Shown here piece after piece: positions 23,503 to 32,704 of a stretch of 64,000 nucleotides of DNA. Positions within the stretch are counted from its first letter, which is position 1. Each line of letters starts with the position of its first letter. The stretch spans positions 1,860,001-1,924,000 of the forward strand of contig NZ_CP099489.1 of the NCBI RefSeq assembly GCF_023923225.1, written 5' to 3'. The notes under the pieces are model-generated. The model was not told the DNA's origin and did no database searches. It worked only from the letters and a program-made list of their open reading frames with translations. Both the position numbers and the translations under genes were made by a program. Source of the DNA: Ornithinimicrobium faecis (GTDB lineage: Bacteria > Actinomycetota > Actinomycetes > Actinomycetales > Dermatophilaceae).

Positions 23503-25496
23503 CAGAACTGGTGGACCTCGACCTCTCGGGGATCGAGGTGCGCGACCTCTGGATCCCGATGGCGGACGGGGTGCGGTTGCGTGCCCGTGCCTGGTTGCCC
23601 AGCACCGCCGACCGGGAGCCCGTCCCGGTGCTGCTGGAATACCTGCCCTACCGGCTGGACGACTGGACATCGGTGCGGGACTCCGAGCGGCACCCCTACT
23701 ACGCGACGCACGGCTATGCGTCGGTGCGGGTCGACATCCGCGGCAGCGGCAACTCCGACGGCCTGTTCGAGGACGAATACTCCGAGATCGAGCTCGACGA
23801 CGGCGTGGCTGTCGTCGAGTGGCTCGCCGCCCAGCCGTGGTCCACCGGGGCAGTGGGGATGTTCGGCATCTCGTGGGGCGGGTTCAACTCCCTGCAGATC
23901 GCCGAGCGCGCGCCGGAGGCGCTCAAGGCGATCGTCACGGTCTGCTCGACCGATGATCGTTACGACAACGACGTGCACTACATGGGCGGCGCCGTGCTGG
24001 CCGTCGACATGGCCGGGTGGGCCGGCACCATGCTGGCCTTCGCGTCCCGACCACCACGCCCCGAGGTGGTCGGTGCCGACTGGGTGGACCGCTGGCGCGA
24101 GCGCCTGGAGCACCAACGCCCACTGGGGCCGGTGTGGCTGGCCCACCAGGAGCGCGATGACTATTGGCGGCGCGGCAGCGTCAACGAGAACTATCCCGGC
24201 ATCCGGGCGGCCGTCCTGGCAGTCGGCGGGTGGGCCGACCCCTATCGGGACGCCATCCTGCGGCTGCTGGACAACCTCGACTCGCCGGTCAAGGGGATCA
24301 TCGGTCCGTGGTCCCACCAATATCCCGACCGCGGCCTGGCGCCCGGCCCGGGGATCGACTTCCTCGGCGAGACACTGCGCTGGTGGGACCGCTGGCTCAA
24401 GGGCGTCGACACGGGCGTGCAGGACGACCCGGACCTGCGCGCCTGGGTCAACGATCCCGTGGCCCCTGCCCCGTTTGTCGAGGAGCAGCCCGGGCGCTGG
24501 GTCGGGGTGCCCTGGCCCGGTCAGGCCCCCACACACCAGACGTCACTGGGCGCCGAGCGGGTGCTGGTGCGCTCGCCCTGGACGACGGGACAGGACGCCG
24601 GCCGCTACTTCCCGTTCGGCAACGCGGCAGACCTGCCCCCGGACCAGCGGGCCGAAGACGGCCGCTCGGTCTGTGTCGACCTCCCGGTCGGCGAGGTGCC
24701 GCTCGACCTGCTCGGTCGGGCGGTCGTCCGGCTGCGGCTGAACTCCACGCACGACAAGGGGCACGTGATCGTCCGGCTGTGCGACGTCGCGCCCGACGGT
24801 TCGTCGACCCTGGTGACCCGCGGGGTGCTCAACCTGCTCAAGCGGGACGGGATGGACACCGCCGTCCCCCTGGTGCCCGGCGAGGACTTCGACGTCGAGG
24901 TACGCCTGGTTGCCGCTGGTTACCGTTTCCCCCCAGGCCACCGGATCCGGGTCGCGCTCAGCAACCACTACTGGCCCTGGGTGTGGCCCCACGCGGTCGA
25001 GGACACCCTCGAGGTCGACCTGGCCGCGAGCTCGCTCACCCTGCCTCTGCTGGCTCCCGCCGCGGCCCCGGTCGAGTTCGCCCCCGCAGTTCATGCCCGG
25101 CCGATCACGATCACCGTCCCCAGTGGTGCGGAGGATCCGGTCCCACCGCGGGTCGTTCGCCACGACGTGGCACGCGGCGAGACGACTCTGGAGGTGGATC
25201 CCGGCTATGGCGGCACCCGCCGCTATCCCGACGGCCTGGAGTTCCTGGAGTCCACTCGCGAGGTGTGCAGCGTGCGCGAGGGTGACCCGATCTCACCGCG
25301 CACGGAGTCGCGCTGGCGACTGCGCCTGGCCAATGACGGCTGGGCTGCCAGCGTGGAGACCCGATCGGTCATCACCTGCGATGCCGACACCTTCATCGTG
25401 GAGAACTCCGTGCGGGCCACGGCCGAGCGCGACGGCGTGGAGGAGACCGTCTTCGACCGCACCTTCTCGGATCGGGTGCCTAGGACGTCCGCATGA
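23499..25496 (+). CDS. CocE/NonD family alpha/beta hydrolase (X-Pro dipeptidyl-peptidase S15 type)
   Basis: A 665-residue cytoplasmic hydrolase with no signal peptide. The N-terminal alpha/beta domain shows EYLPYRLDDWTSVRD, SVRVDIRGSGNSDG and the nucleophile elbow MFGISWGGFNSL, with Ser about residue 130. The C-terminal part is the jelly-roll PepX_C domain (from roughly residue 340). Family members cleave acyl esters or amides, such as cocaine esterase, cephalosporin acylases and X-Pro peptidases. Its place inside a peptide importer operon suggests it hydrolyses the imported compound. Confidence 0.9.
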   Translation: MTELVDLDLSGIEVRDLWIPMADGVRLRARAWLPSTADREPVPVLLEYLPYRLDDWTSVRDSERHPYYATHGYASVRVDIRGSGNSDGLFEDEYSEIELDDGVAVVEWLAAQPWSTGAVGMFGISWGGFNSLQIAERAPEALKAIVTVCSTDDRYDNDVHYMGGAVLAVDMAGWAGTMLAFASRPPRPEVVGADWVDRWRERLEHQRPLGPVWLAHQERDDYWRRGSVNENYPGIRAAVLAVGGWADPYRDAILRLLDNLDSPVKGIIGPWSHQYPDRGLAPGPGIDFLGETLRWWDRWLKGVDTGVQDDPDLRAWVNDPVAPAPFVEEQPGRWVGVPWPGQAPTHQTSLGAERVLVRSPWTTGQDAGRYFPFGNAADLPPDQRAEDGRSVCVDLPVGEVPLDLLGRAVVRLRLNSTHDKGHVIVRLCDVAPDGSSTLVTRGVLNLLKRDGMDTAVPLVPGEDFDVEVRLVAAGYRFPPGHRIRVALSNHYWPWVWPHAVEDTLEVDLAASSLTLPLLAPAAAPVEFAPAVHARPITITVPSGAEDPVPPRVVRHDVARGETTLEVDPGYGGTRRYPDGLEFLESTREVCSVREGDPISPRTESRWRLRLANDGWAASVETRSVITCDADTFIVENSVRATAERDGVEETVFDRTFSDRVPRTSA

Positions 25497-26098
25497 CACA
25501 GCGCCGGCTCCCACCAACTCAGCGCCGGGAGCAGATCGTCGGGGCCGCCCGATCACTCATCGTGAAGCAGGGGCTGCCGGCCGTCTCGCTGCGGGACATC
25601 GCCGCGGCGGCGGGGGTCTCGATGGGCACGGTGACCTATCACTTCTCCGGGATCGACGAGATCCTCGGTGAGGTGGTCGTCGCGGAGTCTGAGCGGTTCT
25701 ATGCCGACGTGGTGGCGGTCGCGGACGCCGAGCCCGACGCGCGCGCGGCCCTCGGGGTCCTGATCGACCCGATGTTCGCCAAGACACCGGACGTCGAGGC
25801 GCACTGGCGGATCTGGTCGGACTACTGGGCTGCGGTGGTGCGTCGGCCCGGGATGACCCAGCCGTATGCCGAGCGCGTCCGGTATTGGGAGGCATGCTGC
25901 ACCCGGGTCATCGAGCGCGGGGTGCGCGACGGCACGCTGCGCCCCGTCGAGCCAGCTGCAGCCGCCCTGAAGTTGTCCGCCTACGCCGACGGGCTGGGGG
26001 CCCAGCTCGGCCAGGAGGCCCCCGGCCTGACGGCAGCGCTCGCGCGGGCCTGGATGGACGAGTTCACGGCGCTCCTGCTGTTCGACGACCCGGCGTGA
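25493..26098 (+). CDS. TetR family transcriptional regulator
   Basis: A 201-residue TetR-type repressor. The N-terminal helix-turn-helix reads RREQIVGAARSLIVKQGLPA, then SLRDIAAAAGVSMGTVTYHF. The C-terminal ligand domain has TetR_C_6-like features (AHWRIWSDYWAAVVRRP; AYADGLGAQLGQ). Its ATG overlaps the hydrolase stop (ATGA), so it is cotranscribed with the import operon and probably represses it, perhaps at the inverted repeat at 18377-18393. Confidence 0.9.
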   Translation: MTQRRLPPTQRREQIVGAARSLIVKQGLPAVSLRDIAAAAGVSMGTVTYHFSGIDEILGEVVVAESERFYADVVAVADAEPDARAALGVLIDPMFAKTPDVEAHWRIWSDYWAAVVRRPGMTQPYAERVRYWEACCTRVIERGVRDGTLRPVEPAAAALKLSAYADGLGAQLGQEAPGLTAALARAWMDEFTALLLFDDPA

Positions 26099-26160
26099 GT
26101 CCCACCACACTTCAGCCCCAGCACTCCACGATCTGAGCGTCCCTGCGCTTGGATGATCGA

Positions 26161-27570
26161 ATGACCGCACCGCCGCAGTCGGCATCTGAATCTGAGACCT
26201 CACTGACCCGCCCGGAGCGCCTCGACCGGCTTCCCTTCACCCGCAAGCACGGACGGCTGCTGACCGGATCCGGCATCGGGTGGGCCCTGGACGCCATGGA
26301 CGTGGGGCTGATCTCCTTCGTCATGGCCGCCCTGGCCGCACAGTGGCAGTTGACCCAGACCGAGCAGAGTTGGCTCGGGTCCATCGGTTTCGTCGGCATG
26401 GCCCTCGGGGCCTCGCTCGGTGGTCTGCTCGCCGACAAGATCGGCCGCCGCTCCGTCTTCGCGCTCACCCTGCTGGTCTATGGCCTGGCCACGGGAGCCT
26501 CGGCGCTCGCTGGCGGTCTGGCCGTCCTGCTGGTGCTGCGCTTCATCGTGGGCCTGGGGTTGGGCGCGGAGCTGCCGGTGGCCTCGACCCTGGTCAGTGA
26601 GTTCGCGCCCTCGAGGATCCGCGGTCGCATGGTGGTCATCCTCGAGGCGTTCTGGGCCGTCGGGTGGCTCCTGGCTGCGCTGACCGCCTACTTCATCATC
26701 CCGCTCTCGGATGACGGTTGGCGCTGGGCCTTCGCGCTCGGACTGGTCCCCGCGGCCTATGCCATCGTCATCCGCCGGGGACTGCCAGAGTCGGTGCGAT
26801 TCCTGGAGGCCAAGGGACGCGATGCCGAGGCCGAGCGGGTCGTCCGAGAGTTCGAGGCGTCGGCGGGCGTCCCATCACCGCCCGAGCCAGCCGGCGGCGG
26901 GTCATCGACCGAAGCTGCTGCCGTCGGGTCACCCCAGCAGACGGCAGTTGAGACCTCGTCCGCGACATCGTCTGCTCCGGGTCTGGCCGACCTGTTTGGA
27001 AGCGCGATGCGTCGGCGCACTGCAGCGCTCTGGCTCACCTGGTTCGGCGTCAACTTCGCCTACTACGGGGCCTTCATCTGGATCCCGTCCCTGCTGCACG
27101 ACGGCGGCTTCACCCTGGTGAAGTCCTTTCAGTTCACGCTCATCATCACCATCGCTCAGCTGCCGGGCTATGCCCTGGCTGCGGTGCTGATCGAGGTCTG
27201 GGGGAGGCGCGCCACGCTGGCGACCTTCCTGGCCGGGTCAGCGATCTCGGCCGTGCTCTTCGGCCAAGCCGAGTCCGACACCATGATCCTGGTCACCGGG
27301 TGCGCCCTGTCGATGTTCAACCTGGGCGCCTGGGGTGCGCTGTATGCCGTGACCCCCGAGGTCTATCCCACCCAGATCCGCGCGACGGGAGCGGGATGGG
27401 CGGCGGCCTTCGGCCGGATCGCCTCGATCATTGCTCCGCTGAGCGTGCCGGTGCTCTATAGCGCTGGAGGACTCGCCCTGGTGTTTGCTGTGCTGGGCGC
27501 TGCTTTCGTGCTGGCGATGGTCGCCGCGCTGTTCCTGCCGGAGATGGCAGGGGAGGAGCTGCTGGAGTAG
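26161..27570 (+). CDS. MFS transporter (metabolite/aromatic acid:H+ symporter type)
   Basis: A 469-residue protein with about 12 membrane helices. I chose the ATG at 26161; a TTG at 26149 is an alternative. ALDAMDVGLISFVMAALAA in helix 1 and GGLLADKIGRRSVF in the 2-3 loop mark the NiaP/AAHS-like branch of the family. A Ser/Thr/Pro-rich central loop (about 240-280) precedes helix 7. The C-terminal half has AVTPEVYPTQIRATGAGWA. The substrate is not known. It stands alone, 62 bp after the TetR gene. Confidence 0.88.
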   Translation: MTAPPQSASESETSLTRPERLDRLPFTRKHGRLLTGSGIGWALDAMDVGLISFVMAALAAQWQLTQTEQSWLGSIGFVGMALGASLGGLLADKIGRRSVFALTLLVYGLATGASALAGGLAVLLVLRFIVGLGLGAELPVASTLVSEFAPSRIRGRMVVILEAFWAVGWLLAALTAYFIIPLSDDGWRWAFALGLVPAAYAIVIRRGLPESVRFLEAKGRDAEAERVVREFEASAGVPSPPEPAGGGSSTEAAAVGSPQQTAVETSSATSSAPGLADLFGSAMRRRTAALWLTWFGVNFAYYGAFIWIPSLLHDGGFTLVKSFQFTLIITIAQLPGYALAAVLIEVWGRRATLATFLAGSAISAVLFGQAESDTMILVTGCALSMFNLGAWGALYAVTPEVYPTQIRATGAGWAAAFGRIASIIAPLSVPVLYSAGGLALVFAVLGAAFVLAMVAALFLPEMAGEELLE

Positions 27571-27571
27571 G

Positions 27572-28054
27572 TCAGGTCCAGAAGATCAGGGCCGCGACCC
27601 ACAGGCCGATGATGACCACCGCGGTCAGGAACTCGATCAGGATGTTGAGCCCGACGGCCTTCAGCGCGTGCTTGGTCGCCGCCCACGCCTGATCCCGCCC
27701 GCCGCGGCGGGAGAGCTCGACCAGGAAGATGCCCAGCGGGAAACCGATGAAGGCACCCAGCACGGGGATCACGATCGCGCAGGGGATGGCCACCAGCACA
27801 CCGATGAGCAGCGTGGAGGTCTTCACCCCTGCCGCCTTCATCCGCTTGCCCGGGATGAGGAACTCCAAAACCAGGCACGCGGCATACAGGGCGATGGTCA
27901 GGCCGAGCACCCACCAACCGGCCGAGGTCTGCAGCTCGGTGGCCCAGACAGCCACCCCGACCACGATCAGCAACAGGCCGGGCAGGACCGGGATGACGAT
28001 GCCGAGCAGGCCGACGAGCATGACGGCGGCGACGATCCATTCCACGACTGACAT
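27572..28054 (-). CDS. DUF456 domain membrane protein
   Basis: A 160-residue protein composed almost entirely of membrane segments, starting MSVVEWIVAAVMLVGLLGIV behind AAGGA. The Gly-rich repeated pattern GIVIPVLPGLLLIVVGV and AIVIPVLGAFIGFPLGIFL is typical of DUF456 proteins. Function is unknown. It is convergent with the MFS gene, with one base between the stops. Confidence 0.9.
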   Translation of the reverse strand: MSVVEWIVAAVMLVGLLGIVIPVLPGLLLIVVGVAVWATELQTSAGWWVLGLTIALYAACLVLEFLIPGKRMKAAGVKTSTLLIGVLVAIPCAIVIPVLGAFIGFPLGIFLVELSRRGGRDQAWAATKHALKAVGLNILIEFLTAVVIIGLWVAALIFWT

Positions 28055-28096
28055 GGGAGTCCTTGCGGGTGGGGAGACAACAGTGGGGCACAAACG

Positions 28097-28130
28097 TAAC
28101 GACCGGTGGCCCGTGGGCCGCCGGTCGTTA
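28097..28130 (-). terminator. terminator hairpin after the DUF7455 gene
   Basis: TAACGACCGGTGGCCC (28097-28112) pairs with GGGCCGCCGGTCGTTA (28115-28130) with one T-G pair. Read on the minus strand, it is followed by CGTTTG. It lies between the stop of the gene at 28183 and the start of the DUF456 gene. Confidence 0.75.
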
Positions 28131-28182
28131 GTGTGTCAGGTGCTGGGGCCAGTGCCCCATTTCCCGGGTGTGCGCGGTGTTG

Positions 28183-28413
28183 TCACTCCGCGCCCATCGG
28201 CTCCGGAGTCGACTCGCTCTCGTGCAGTCGGTGGGTCTCGTCCTGGATCTTCACATCGTCCAGGTCACGCAGCTTTTCTTCGTACTTGCGCCCGTGGTGG
28301 GCACAGAACAGGAGCTCGAGACCCTCACCAAGCGTCACTCGGACATAGGCCTGCGCGCCACAGCGATCGCAGCGGTCAGCCACTGTCAGGTCTGGTGCAA
28401 GGGTGGTGTTCAC
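28183..28413 (-). CDS. DUF7455 small zinc-ribbon-like protein
   Basis: A 76-residue protein with CDRCGAQAYVRV and LLFCAHHGRKYE, giving a CxxC/CxxH potential metal site, followed by an acidic tail (ESESTPEPMGAE). This is the pattern of the short actinobacterial DUF7455 proteins, often found near topoisomerase or sigma-factor genes; parE is divergent here. The start is a GTG at 28413 with GGGAG upstream. Function is unknown. Confidence 0.82.
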   Translation of the reverse strand: MNTTLAPDLTVADRCDRCGAQAYVRVTLGEGLELLFCAHHGRKYEEKLRDLDDVKIQDETHRLHESESTPEPMGAE

Positions 28414-28634
28414 GTCGATCTCCCTACTCTCGTCGCAACGCCTCTATCTGTCACTGTGCATAACAGTCAAGCACGTCGTCGTGTTCCTCAGACGCTCAAA
28501 CGCCGTGCTCCGTTGCATTTCCGCTCTCGGCACAACGACCGGGCGGAGCCGATTCCGCCGCGCCTGCGGACTCGTGTCGGAGCCCGGGGTTAACCTGCTG
28601 GCGACGATCCCAGCAGTGAAGGAGCACCCCACCC

Positions 28635-30713
28635 GTGGCGCAGGACTACTCGGCCAGGCACCTGCAGGTCCTCGAGGGACTGGAGGCTGTCCGCAAGCGT
28701 CCGGGCATGTATGTCGGCTCGACGGACGCCCGCGGGCTGATGCACTGCCTGTGGGAGATCATCGACAACTCGGTCGATGAGGCCCTGGGCGGTTTCGGTG
28801 ACCGGATCGAGGTGATCCTGCTGGCTGACGGCTCCGTCGAGGTCCGGGACAACGGTCGCGGCATCCCCATCGACGTCGAGCCGCGCACCGGGCTGACCGG
28901 TGTCGAGGTGGTCTTCACCAAGCTGCATGCCGGTGGCAAGTTCGGCGGCGGCTCCTACACCGCCTCCGGTGGTCTGCACGGCGTCGGCGCCTCCGTGGTC
29001 AACGCCCTCTCCTCCCGGCTGGACGTCGAGGTCGACCGGGGCGGCAAGACCCACCTGATGAGTTTTCGGCGCGGTGAGCCCGGCGTCTTCACCGACCCGG
29101 CAGAGCCCAGCCCCGACGCACCCTTCGAGGCGTTCAAGCGCACCTCCGAGCTGCGCACCAAGGGCCGCCTGAAGCGCGGTGTGAGCGGGACGCGCATCCG
29201 CTATTGGGCCGACCCGCAGATCTTCTTGAAGTCTGCCCAGTTCGCCTACGACGAGCTGGTCTCGCGTGCCCGGCAGACGGCGTTCCTGGTGCCGGGCCTG
29301 ACACTGATGATCCGCGACGAGCGCGGCGAGGAGACCTCTGAGGAGGTGTTCTCCTATGACGGCGGCATCACCGAGTTTGCCGAGTTCCTGGCAGCCGACC
29401 CGGCGCTGACCGACACCTGGCGCCTGCAGGGCAACGGCAGCTTCACCGAGACCGTCCCGGTGCTCGACTCCAAGGGGCACATGACGCCCAAGGAGGTCGA
29501 GCGCGACTGCGAGGTCGACGTCGCCGTGCGGTGGGGGACCGGCTATGAGACGACGGCCAAGAGCTTCGTCAACATCATCGCCACTCCCAAGGGCGGCACC
29601 CACGTCTCCGGTTTTGAGGCGGCCGTGCTCAAGGTCTTCAAGAAACAGCTCGAGACCAACTCGCGCCGCCTTAAGGTCGGCAACGACAAGGTGGAGAAGG
29701 ACGACATCCTGGCCGGGCTGACAGCAGTTGTCACGGTCCGGTTGGCGGAGCCGCAGTTTGAGGGGCAGACCAAGGAGGTGCTGGGCACCAGCGCGGTCCG
29801 CTCCATCGTGTCGCGTGTGGTGGAGAAGGAGCTGACCGCTCTGCTGACCTCCACCAAGCGCGACCAGAAGGCGCAGGCCAGCCAACTGCTGGAGAAGGTC
29901 GTCGCCGAGATGAAGACCCGCATCTCGGCGCGGATGCACAAGGAGACCCAGCGCCGCAAGAACGCCCTGGAGTCCTCCTCACTGCCCGCCAAGCTGGCCG
30001 ACTGCCGCTCCAGCGACCCGGACAAAACCGAGCTGTTCATCGTTGAGGGGGACAGCGCCCTGGGCACCGCCAAGCTGGCGCGCACCTCCGACTATCAGGC
30101 GCTGCTGCCGATCCGCGGCAAGATCCTCAACGTCCAAAAGGCCTCGATCTCGGACATGCTCAACAACGCCGAGTGTGGGGCGATCATCCAGGTGGTCGGT
30201 GCGGGTTCCGGGCGCACCTTTGACCTGGACATGGCGCGCTACGGCAAGGTCATCATCATGACCGACGCCGATGTCGACGGCGCCCACATCCGCACGCTGT
30301 TGCTGACCCTGTTCTTCCGCTACATGCGACCCCTGGTCGCGGCCGGTCGGGTGTTCGCGGCCATGCCGCCCCTGCATCGCATCGAGGTCAGCGCCTCTGG
30401 CCGGCGGCCCAAGGAGATGATCTACACCTACTCCGAGCAGGAGATGCGCAAGAAGGTGGCGGCGCTGACCAAGGCTGGGCGGTCGATCAAGCAGCCGATG
30501 CAGCGCTACAAGGGGCTGGGCGAGATGGACGCCGACCAGTTGGCCGAGACCACGATGGACCCCCGGCACCGCACGTTGCGCCGGGTGACCCTCGATGATG
30601 CCGCCGAGGCCGAGCACGTCTTCGATCTGCTGATGGGCTCGGACGTCGCCCCCCGCAAGGACTTCATCATCGCTTCCTCCGACGACCTGGATCGCGAGCG
30701 CATCGACGCCTGA
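28635..30713 (+). CDS. parE: DNA topoisomerase IV subunit B
   Basis: A 692-residue type IIA topoisomerase ATPase subunit. GHKL motifs are EIIDNSVDEALGG, VRDNGRGIPIDV and ASGGLHGVGASVVNALSS. The Toprim domain shows FIVEGDSALGTAK and IMTDADVDGAHIRTLLLTL, with metal-binding Asp residues. The last part has QRYKGLGEMDADQLAETTMD. The length and lack of a GyrB-type insert favour ParE over GyrB. With ParC (encoded at 61825 onwards, opposite strand) it decatenates daughter chromosomes. The GTG start follows GAAGGAG. No gyrA/gyrB pair is seen in this window. Confidence 0.9.
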   Translation: MAQDYSARHLQVLEGLEAVRKRPGMYVGSTDARGLMHCLWEIIDNSVDEALGGFGDRIEVILLADGSVEVRDNGRGIPIDVEPRTGLTGVEVVFTKLHAGGKFGGGSYTASGGLHGVGASVVNALSSRLDVEVDRGGKTHLMSFRRGEPGVFTDPAEPSPDAPFEAFKRTSELRTKGRLKRGVSGTRIRYWADPQIFLKSAQFAYDELVSRARQTAFLVPGLTLMIRDERGEETSEEVFSYDGGITEFAEFLAADPALTDTWRLQGNGSFTETVPVLDSKGHMTPKEVERDCEVDVAVRWGTGYETTAKSFVNIIATPKGGTHVSGFEAAVLKVFKKQLETNSRRLKVGNDKVEKDDILAGLTAVVTVRLAEPQFEGQTKEVLGTSAVRSIVSRVVEKELTALLTSTKRDQKAQASQLLEKVVAEMKTRISARMHKETQRRKNALESSSLPAKLADCRSSDPDKTELFIVEGDSALGTAKLARTSDYQALLPIRGKILNVQKASISDMLNNAECGAIIQVVGAGSGRTFDLDMARYGKVIIMTDADVDGAHIRTLLLTLFFRYMRPLVAAGRVFAAMPPLHRIEVSASGRRPKEMIYTYSEQEMRKKVAALTKAGRSIKQPMQRYKGLGEMDADQLAETTMDPRHRTLRRVTLDDAAEAEHVFDLLMGSDVAPRKDFIIASSDDLDRERIDA

Positions 30714-30764
30714 GCCCTGCCTGCGCGGCCGGGCGGCCGCGTCAGGGCGCGACGGGAGGCTGCG

Positions 30765-31202
30765 TCAGGGAGCGACGGGATAGTGGCTGCGGATCGCAAG
30801 ACGGTTCCAGGTGTTCATGACGATCGCCAGCCAACTGATCGCGGAGACCTGCTGCTCGTTCAGAGATCCGTTGTCCCACGCCTGCGGCTCCGGGACCGGC
30901 AGGCGTGTCACGTCCTCGGCCAGCGCCAGGGCCGCCTGCTCCTGCGCGGTGAAATACTGCGACTCCCACCAGGCGGCGACGACGGCCAGCCGGTCGGTCG
31001 TCTCGCCCCGGGTGATCGCATCCCTGGTGTGCATCCGCAGGCAGAAGGCGCAGCCGTTGAGTTGCGAGACGCGGATCTTGACCAGCTCGCCGAGCAGCGG
31101 GTCGAGACCGGCCTCGGCGACCGCCGCGTCAGCGTTTTTGCTCAGGGCGATGACGTCCCGATAGAGGTCGGGGTGCTGTTTGCCGAGGTTCACGCCGGTC
31201 AT
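30765..31202 (-). CDS. AhpD-like carboxymuconolactone decarboxylase family protein
   Basis: A 145-residue all-helical protein. The active-site motif is NGCAFCLRMHTRDA, the CxxC plus His arrangement of AhpD-type alkylhydroperoxidases. ELVKIRVSQLNGC before it and AALALAEDVTRLP after it are family blocks. It would reduce peroxides through its cysteine pair. It is convergent with parE and 80 bp upstream of the MFS gene on the same strand. Confidence 0.9.
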   Translation of the reverse strand: MTGVNLGKQHPDLYRDVIALSKNADAAVAEAGLDPLLGELVKIRVSQLNGCAFCLRMHTRDAITRGETTDRLAVVAAWWESQYFTAQEQAALALAEDVTRLPVPEPQAWDNGSLNEQQVSAISWLAIVMNTWNRLAIRSHYPVAP

Positions 31203-31282
31203 CGTTGCTCCCGTGGGTCAGGTTGTTCCAGAGTCAGGTGAGAGTTCGACGATAGAGCCGTGGAGCGGTGTGGGGCACCTGC

Positions 31283-32446
31283 TTATCCCTCGACGCGTGG
31301 CCGGCTGCGCACCAGGGCCAGGGCCAGGGGCAGCGTGGCCAGGCACGTGCCGGCCACCACGACCATCGCGGTGCTGAACGAGCTCCCGGCGGCCACCAGT
31401 CCGACGACCACCGAGCCGAGACCGGTGCCGGCGTCGAAGCCGATGTTCCACACCGCGCTGGCCTGGCTGAAGTGTCGGCGGGTCACGGCGGCGAAGGTGA
31501 CCAGCATCGTCAGGTTCTGCAGCCCGCCATAACAGACGCCGACCGCGGCCATGCCGACCAGCAACGCCGCCGCGACCGTGGCGGAGGGGTCGCGCACGGA
31601 CCAGGCGATCACCAGCATCCCGGCCGCGCTGAGCACCACGAGCGGCCAGATGAACCGTTGCGGCCCGGACCGGTCGGCGAGCGCGCCCATCCGCCAACGG
31701 GACAGCGCCGCCGCCACGGAGAACAGCATCAGCGCACCGACCGTGAGGGTGGAGTTGCTGCTCATCTGTGCGGTGAAGGTGATCAGGGCGCCACCGGCGA
31801 GGGTGACGGCCAGCAGGAGCACCATCGGTCGGATCAGGCGGCTGTATGCCGGACGCTCACCATTGTCCTCGGGTGCCGGTTGGCCGTGGAGGACCTTGGC
31901 CAGGGTCAGGGCGGCGGGAGCGCCCAGGACGGGCAGCGCCCCGAGGGCGAAGACGACCCAGAAGCCGACGTTGTCGGCGAGCCACGGAGCCGCCGGCAGG
32001 AGGCCGACCTGGGTGGAGGCGATGGCCAGGCCATAGATCCCGACCGCACGGCCGCGTTGCTCGCTGGGCACCAGGTCGGCCACGACGGCGCTCCCGGTCA
32101 CCGTGAGGATGCCGAAGCCCATGCCGCGCACCAGGGCCAGGGCGAGGATCAACCACAGGTCGTCGCTGAGCAGGTGCAGCAGGGAGGGGAGCCCGAGCAG
32201 CAGCATGCCGGCCGCCATCACCGGTCCCCAGCCAAACCGGCGCAGGGCCGTGGGGACCACGAGTTGGGTGAGGACGGTGAAGGCCATGAAGACGCCGTTG
32301 ACCAGGCCCGATCCTGCCTCGTCCGCACCGCCGTGCACCGCCCACAGGGGAGCGACCGGCAGCAGCGCGGCATAACCGCAGAAGCCCAGGAAGCTCATGA
32401 TCAGCAGCGGCCGCATCCCGGCAGCGCGCCAGACGGACGTGCTCAC
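31283..32446 (-). CDS. MFS transporter
   Basis: A 387-residue, roughly 12-helix major facilitator protein. I chose the GTG at 32446; an ATG at 32416 (MRPLLIMSFLGF) is possible. Features are VNGVFMAFTVLTQLVVPTAL, VADLVPSEQRGRAVGIYGLA in the central loop area and GLQNLTMLVTFAAV in the second half. The general layout resembles drug or metabolite efflux proteins; the substrate cannot be inferred. It is divergent from the cellobiose-type operon. Confidence 0.82.
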   Translation of the reverse strand: MSTSVWRAAGMRPLLIMSFLGFCGYAALLPVAPLWAVHGGADEAGSGLVNGVFMAFTVLTQLVVPTALRRFGWGPVMAAGMLLLGLPSLLHLLSDDLWLILALALVRGMGFGILTVTGSAVVADLVPSEQRGRAVGIYGLAIASTQVGLLPAAPWLADNVGFWVVFALGALPVLGAPAALTLAKVLHGQPAPEDNGERPAYSRLIRPMVLLLAVTLAGGALITFTAQMSSNSTLTVGALMLFSVAAALSRWRMGALADRSGPQRFIWPLVVLSAAGMLVIAWSVRDPSATVAAALLVGMAAVGVCYGGLQNLTMLVTFAAVTRRHFSQASAVWNIGFDAGTGLGSVVVGLVAAGSSFSTAMVVVAGTCLATLPLALALVRSRPRVEG

Positions 32447-32591
32447 AGTGGGGACCCTACGCGGCGATCGTGCGCCACGGCATACGGCGGTGGTTGGCGC
32501 GCAGGTCAGCGCCCTGACGGTGTGCGTGAAGGCCCACATCGCCGGTGTGAATGCACACGAGGGTCGGACGCGCCGGTTCACGCGGTGATGC

Positions 32592-32642
32592 TTGACAAAC
32601 CCGTCCCCGGTGCGTCACTCTCATCTGTGAGAGCGCTCTCAC
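32592..32642 (+). promoter_or_regulatory. promoter and LacI/CebR-type operator of the sugar operon
   Basis: GTGAGAGCGCTCTCAC at 32627-32642 is a perfect 16-bp palindrome with the central CG expected for LacI-family sites. It differs from the Streptomyces CebR site TGGGAGCGCTCCCA only at symmetric flanking positions. TTGACA at 32592-32597 could be the -35 box; the -10 is not clear. The operator lies 62 bp before the solute-binding protein gene, and a LacI-type gene ends the operon. Confidence 0.8.
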
Positions 32643-32704
32643 GAGAGTTCTCACCCACACTGACCCGGCGGTGGAAGACCGCCCTGTGACAAGGGAGTTA
32701 CACA

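Noticed and set aside
30720..30780. Short direct repeat (GCGTCAGGG...CGACGGGA twice) after parE
   Set aside because: Two copies of about 17 bases in a short gap, without structure or context to support a function.
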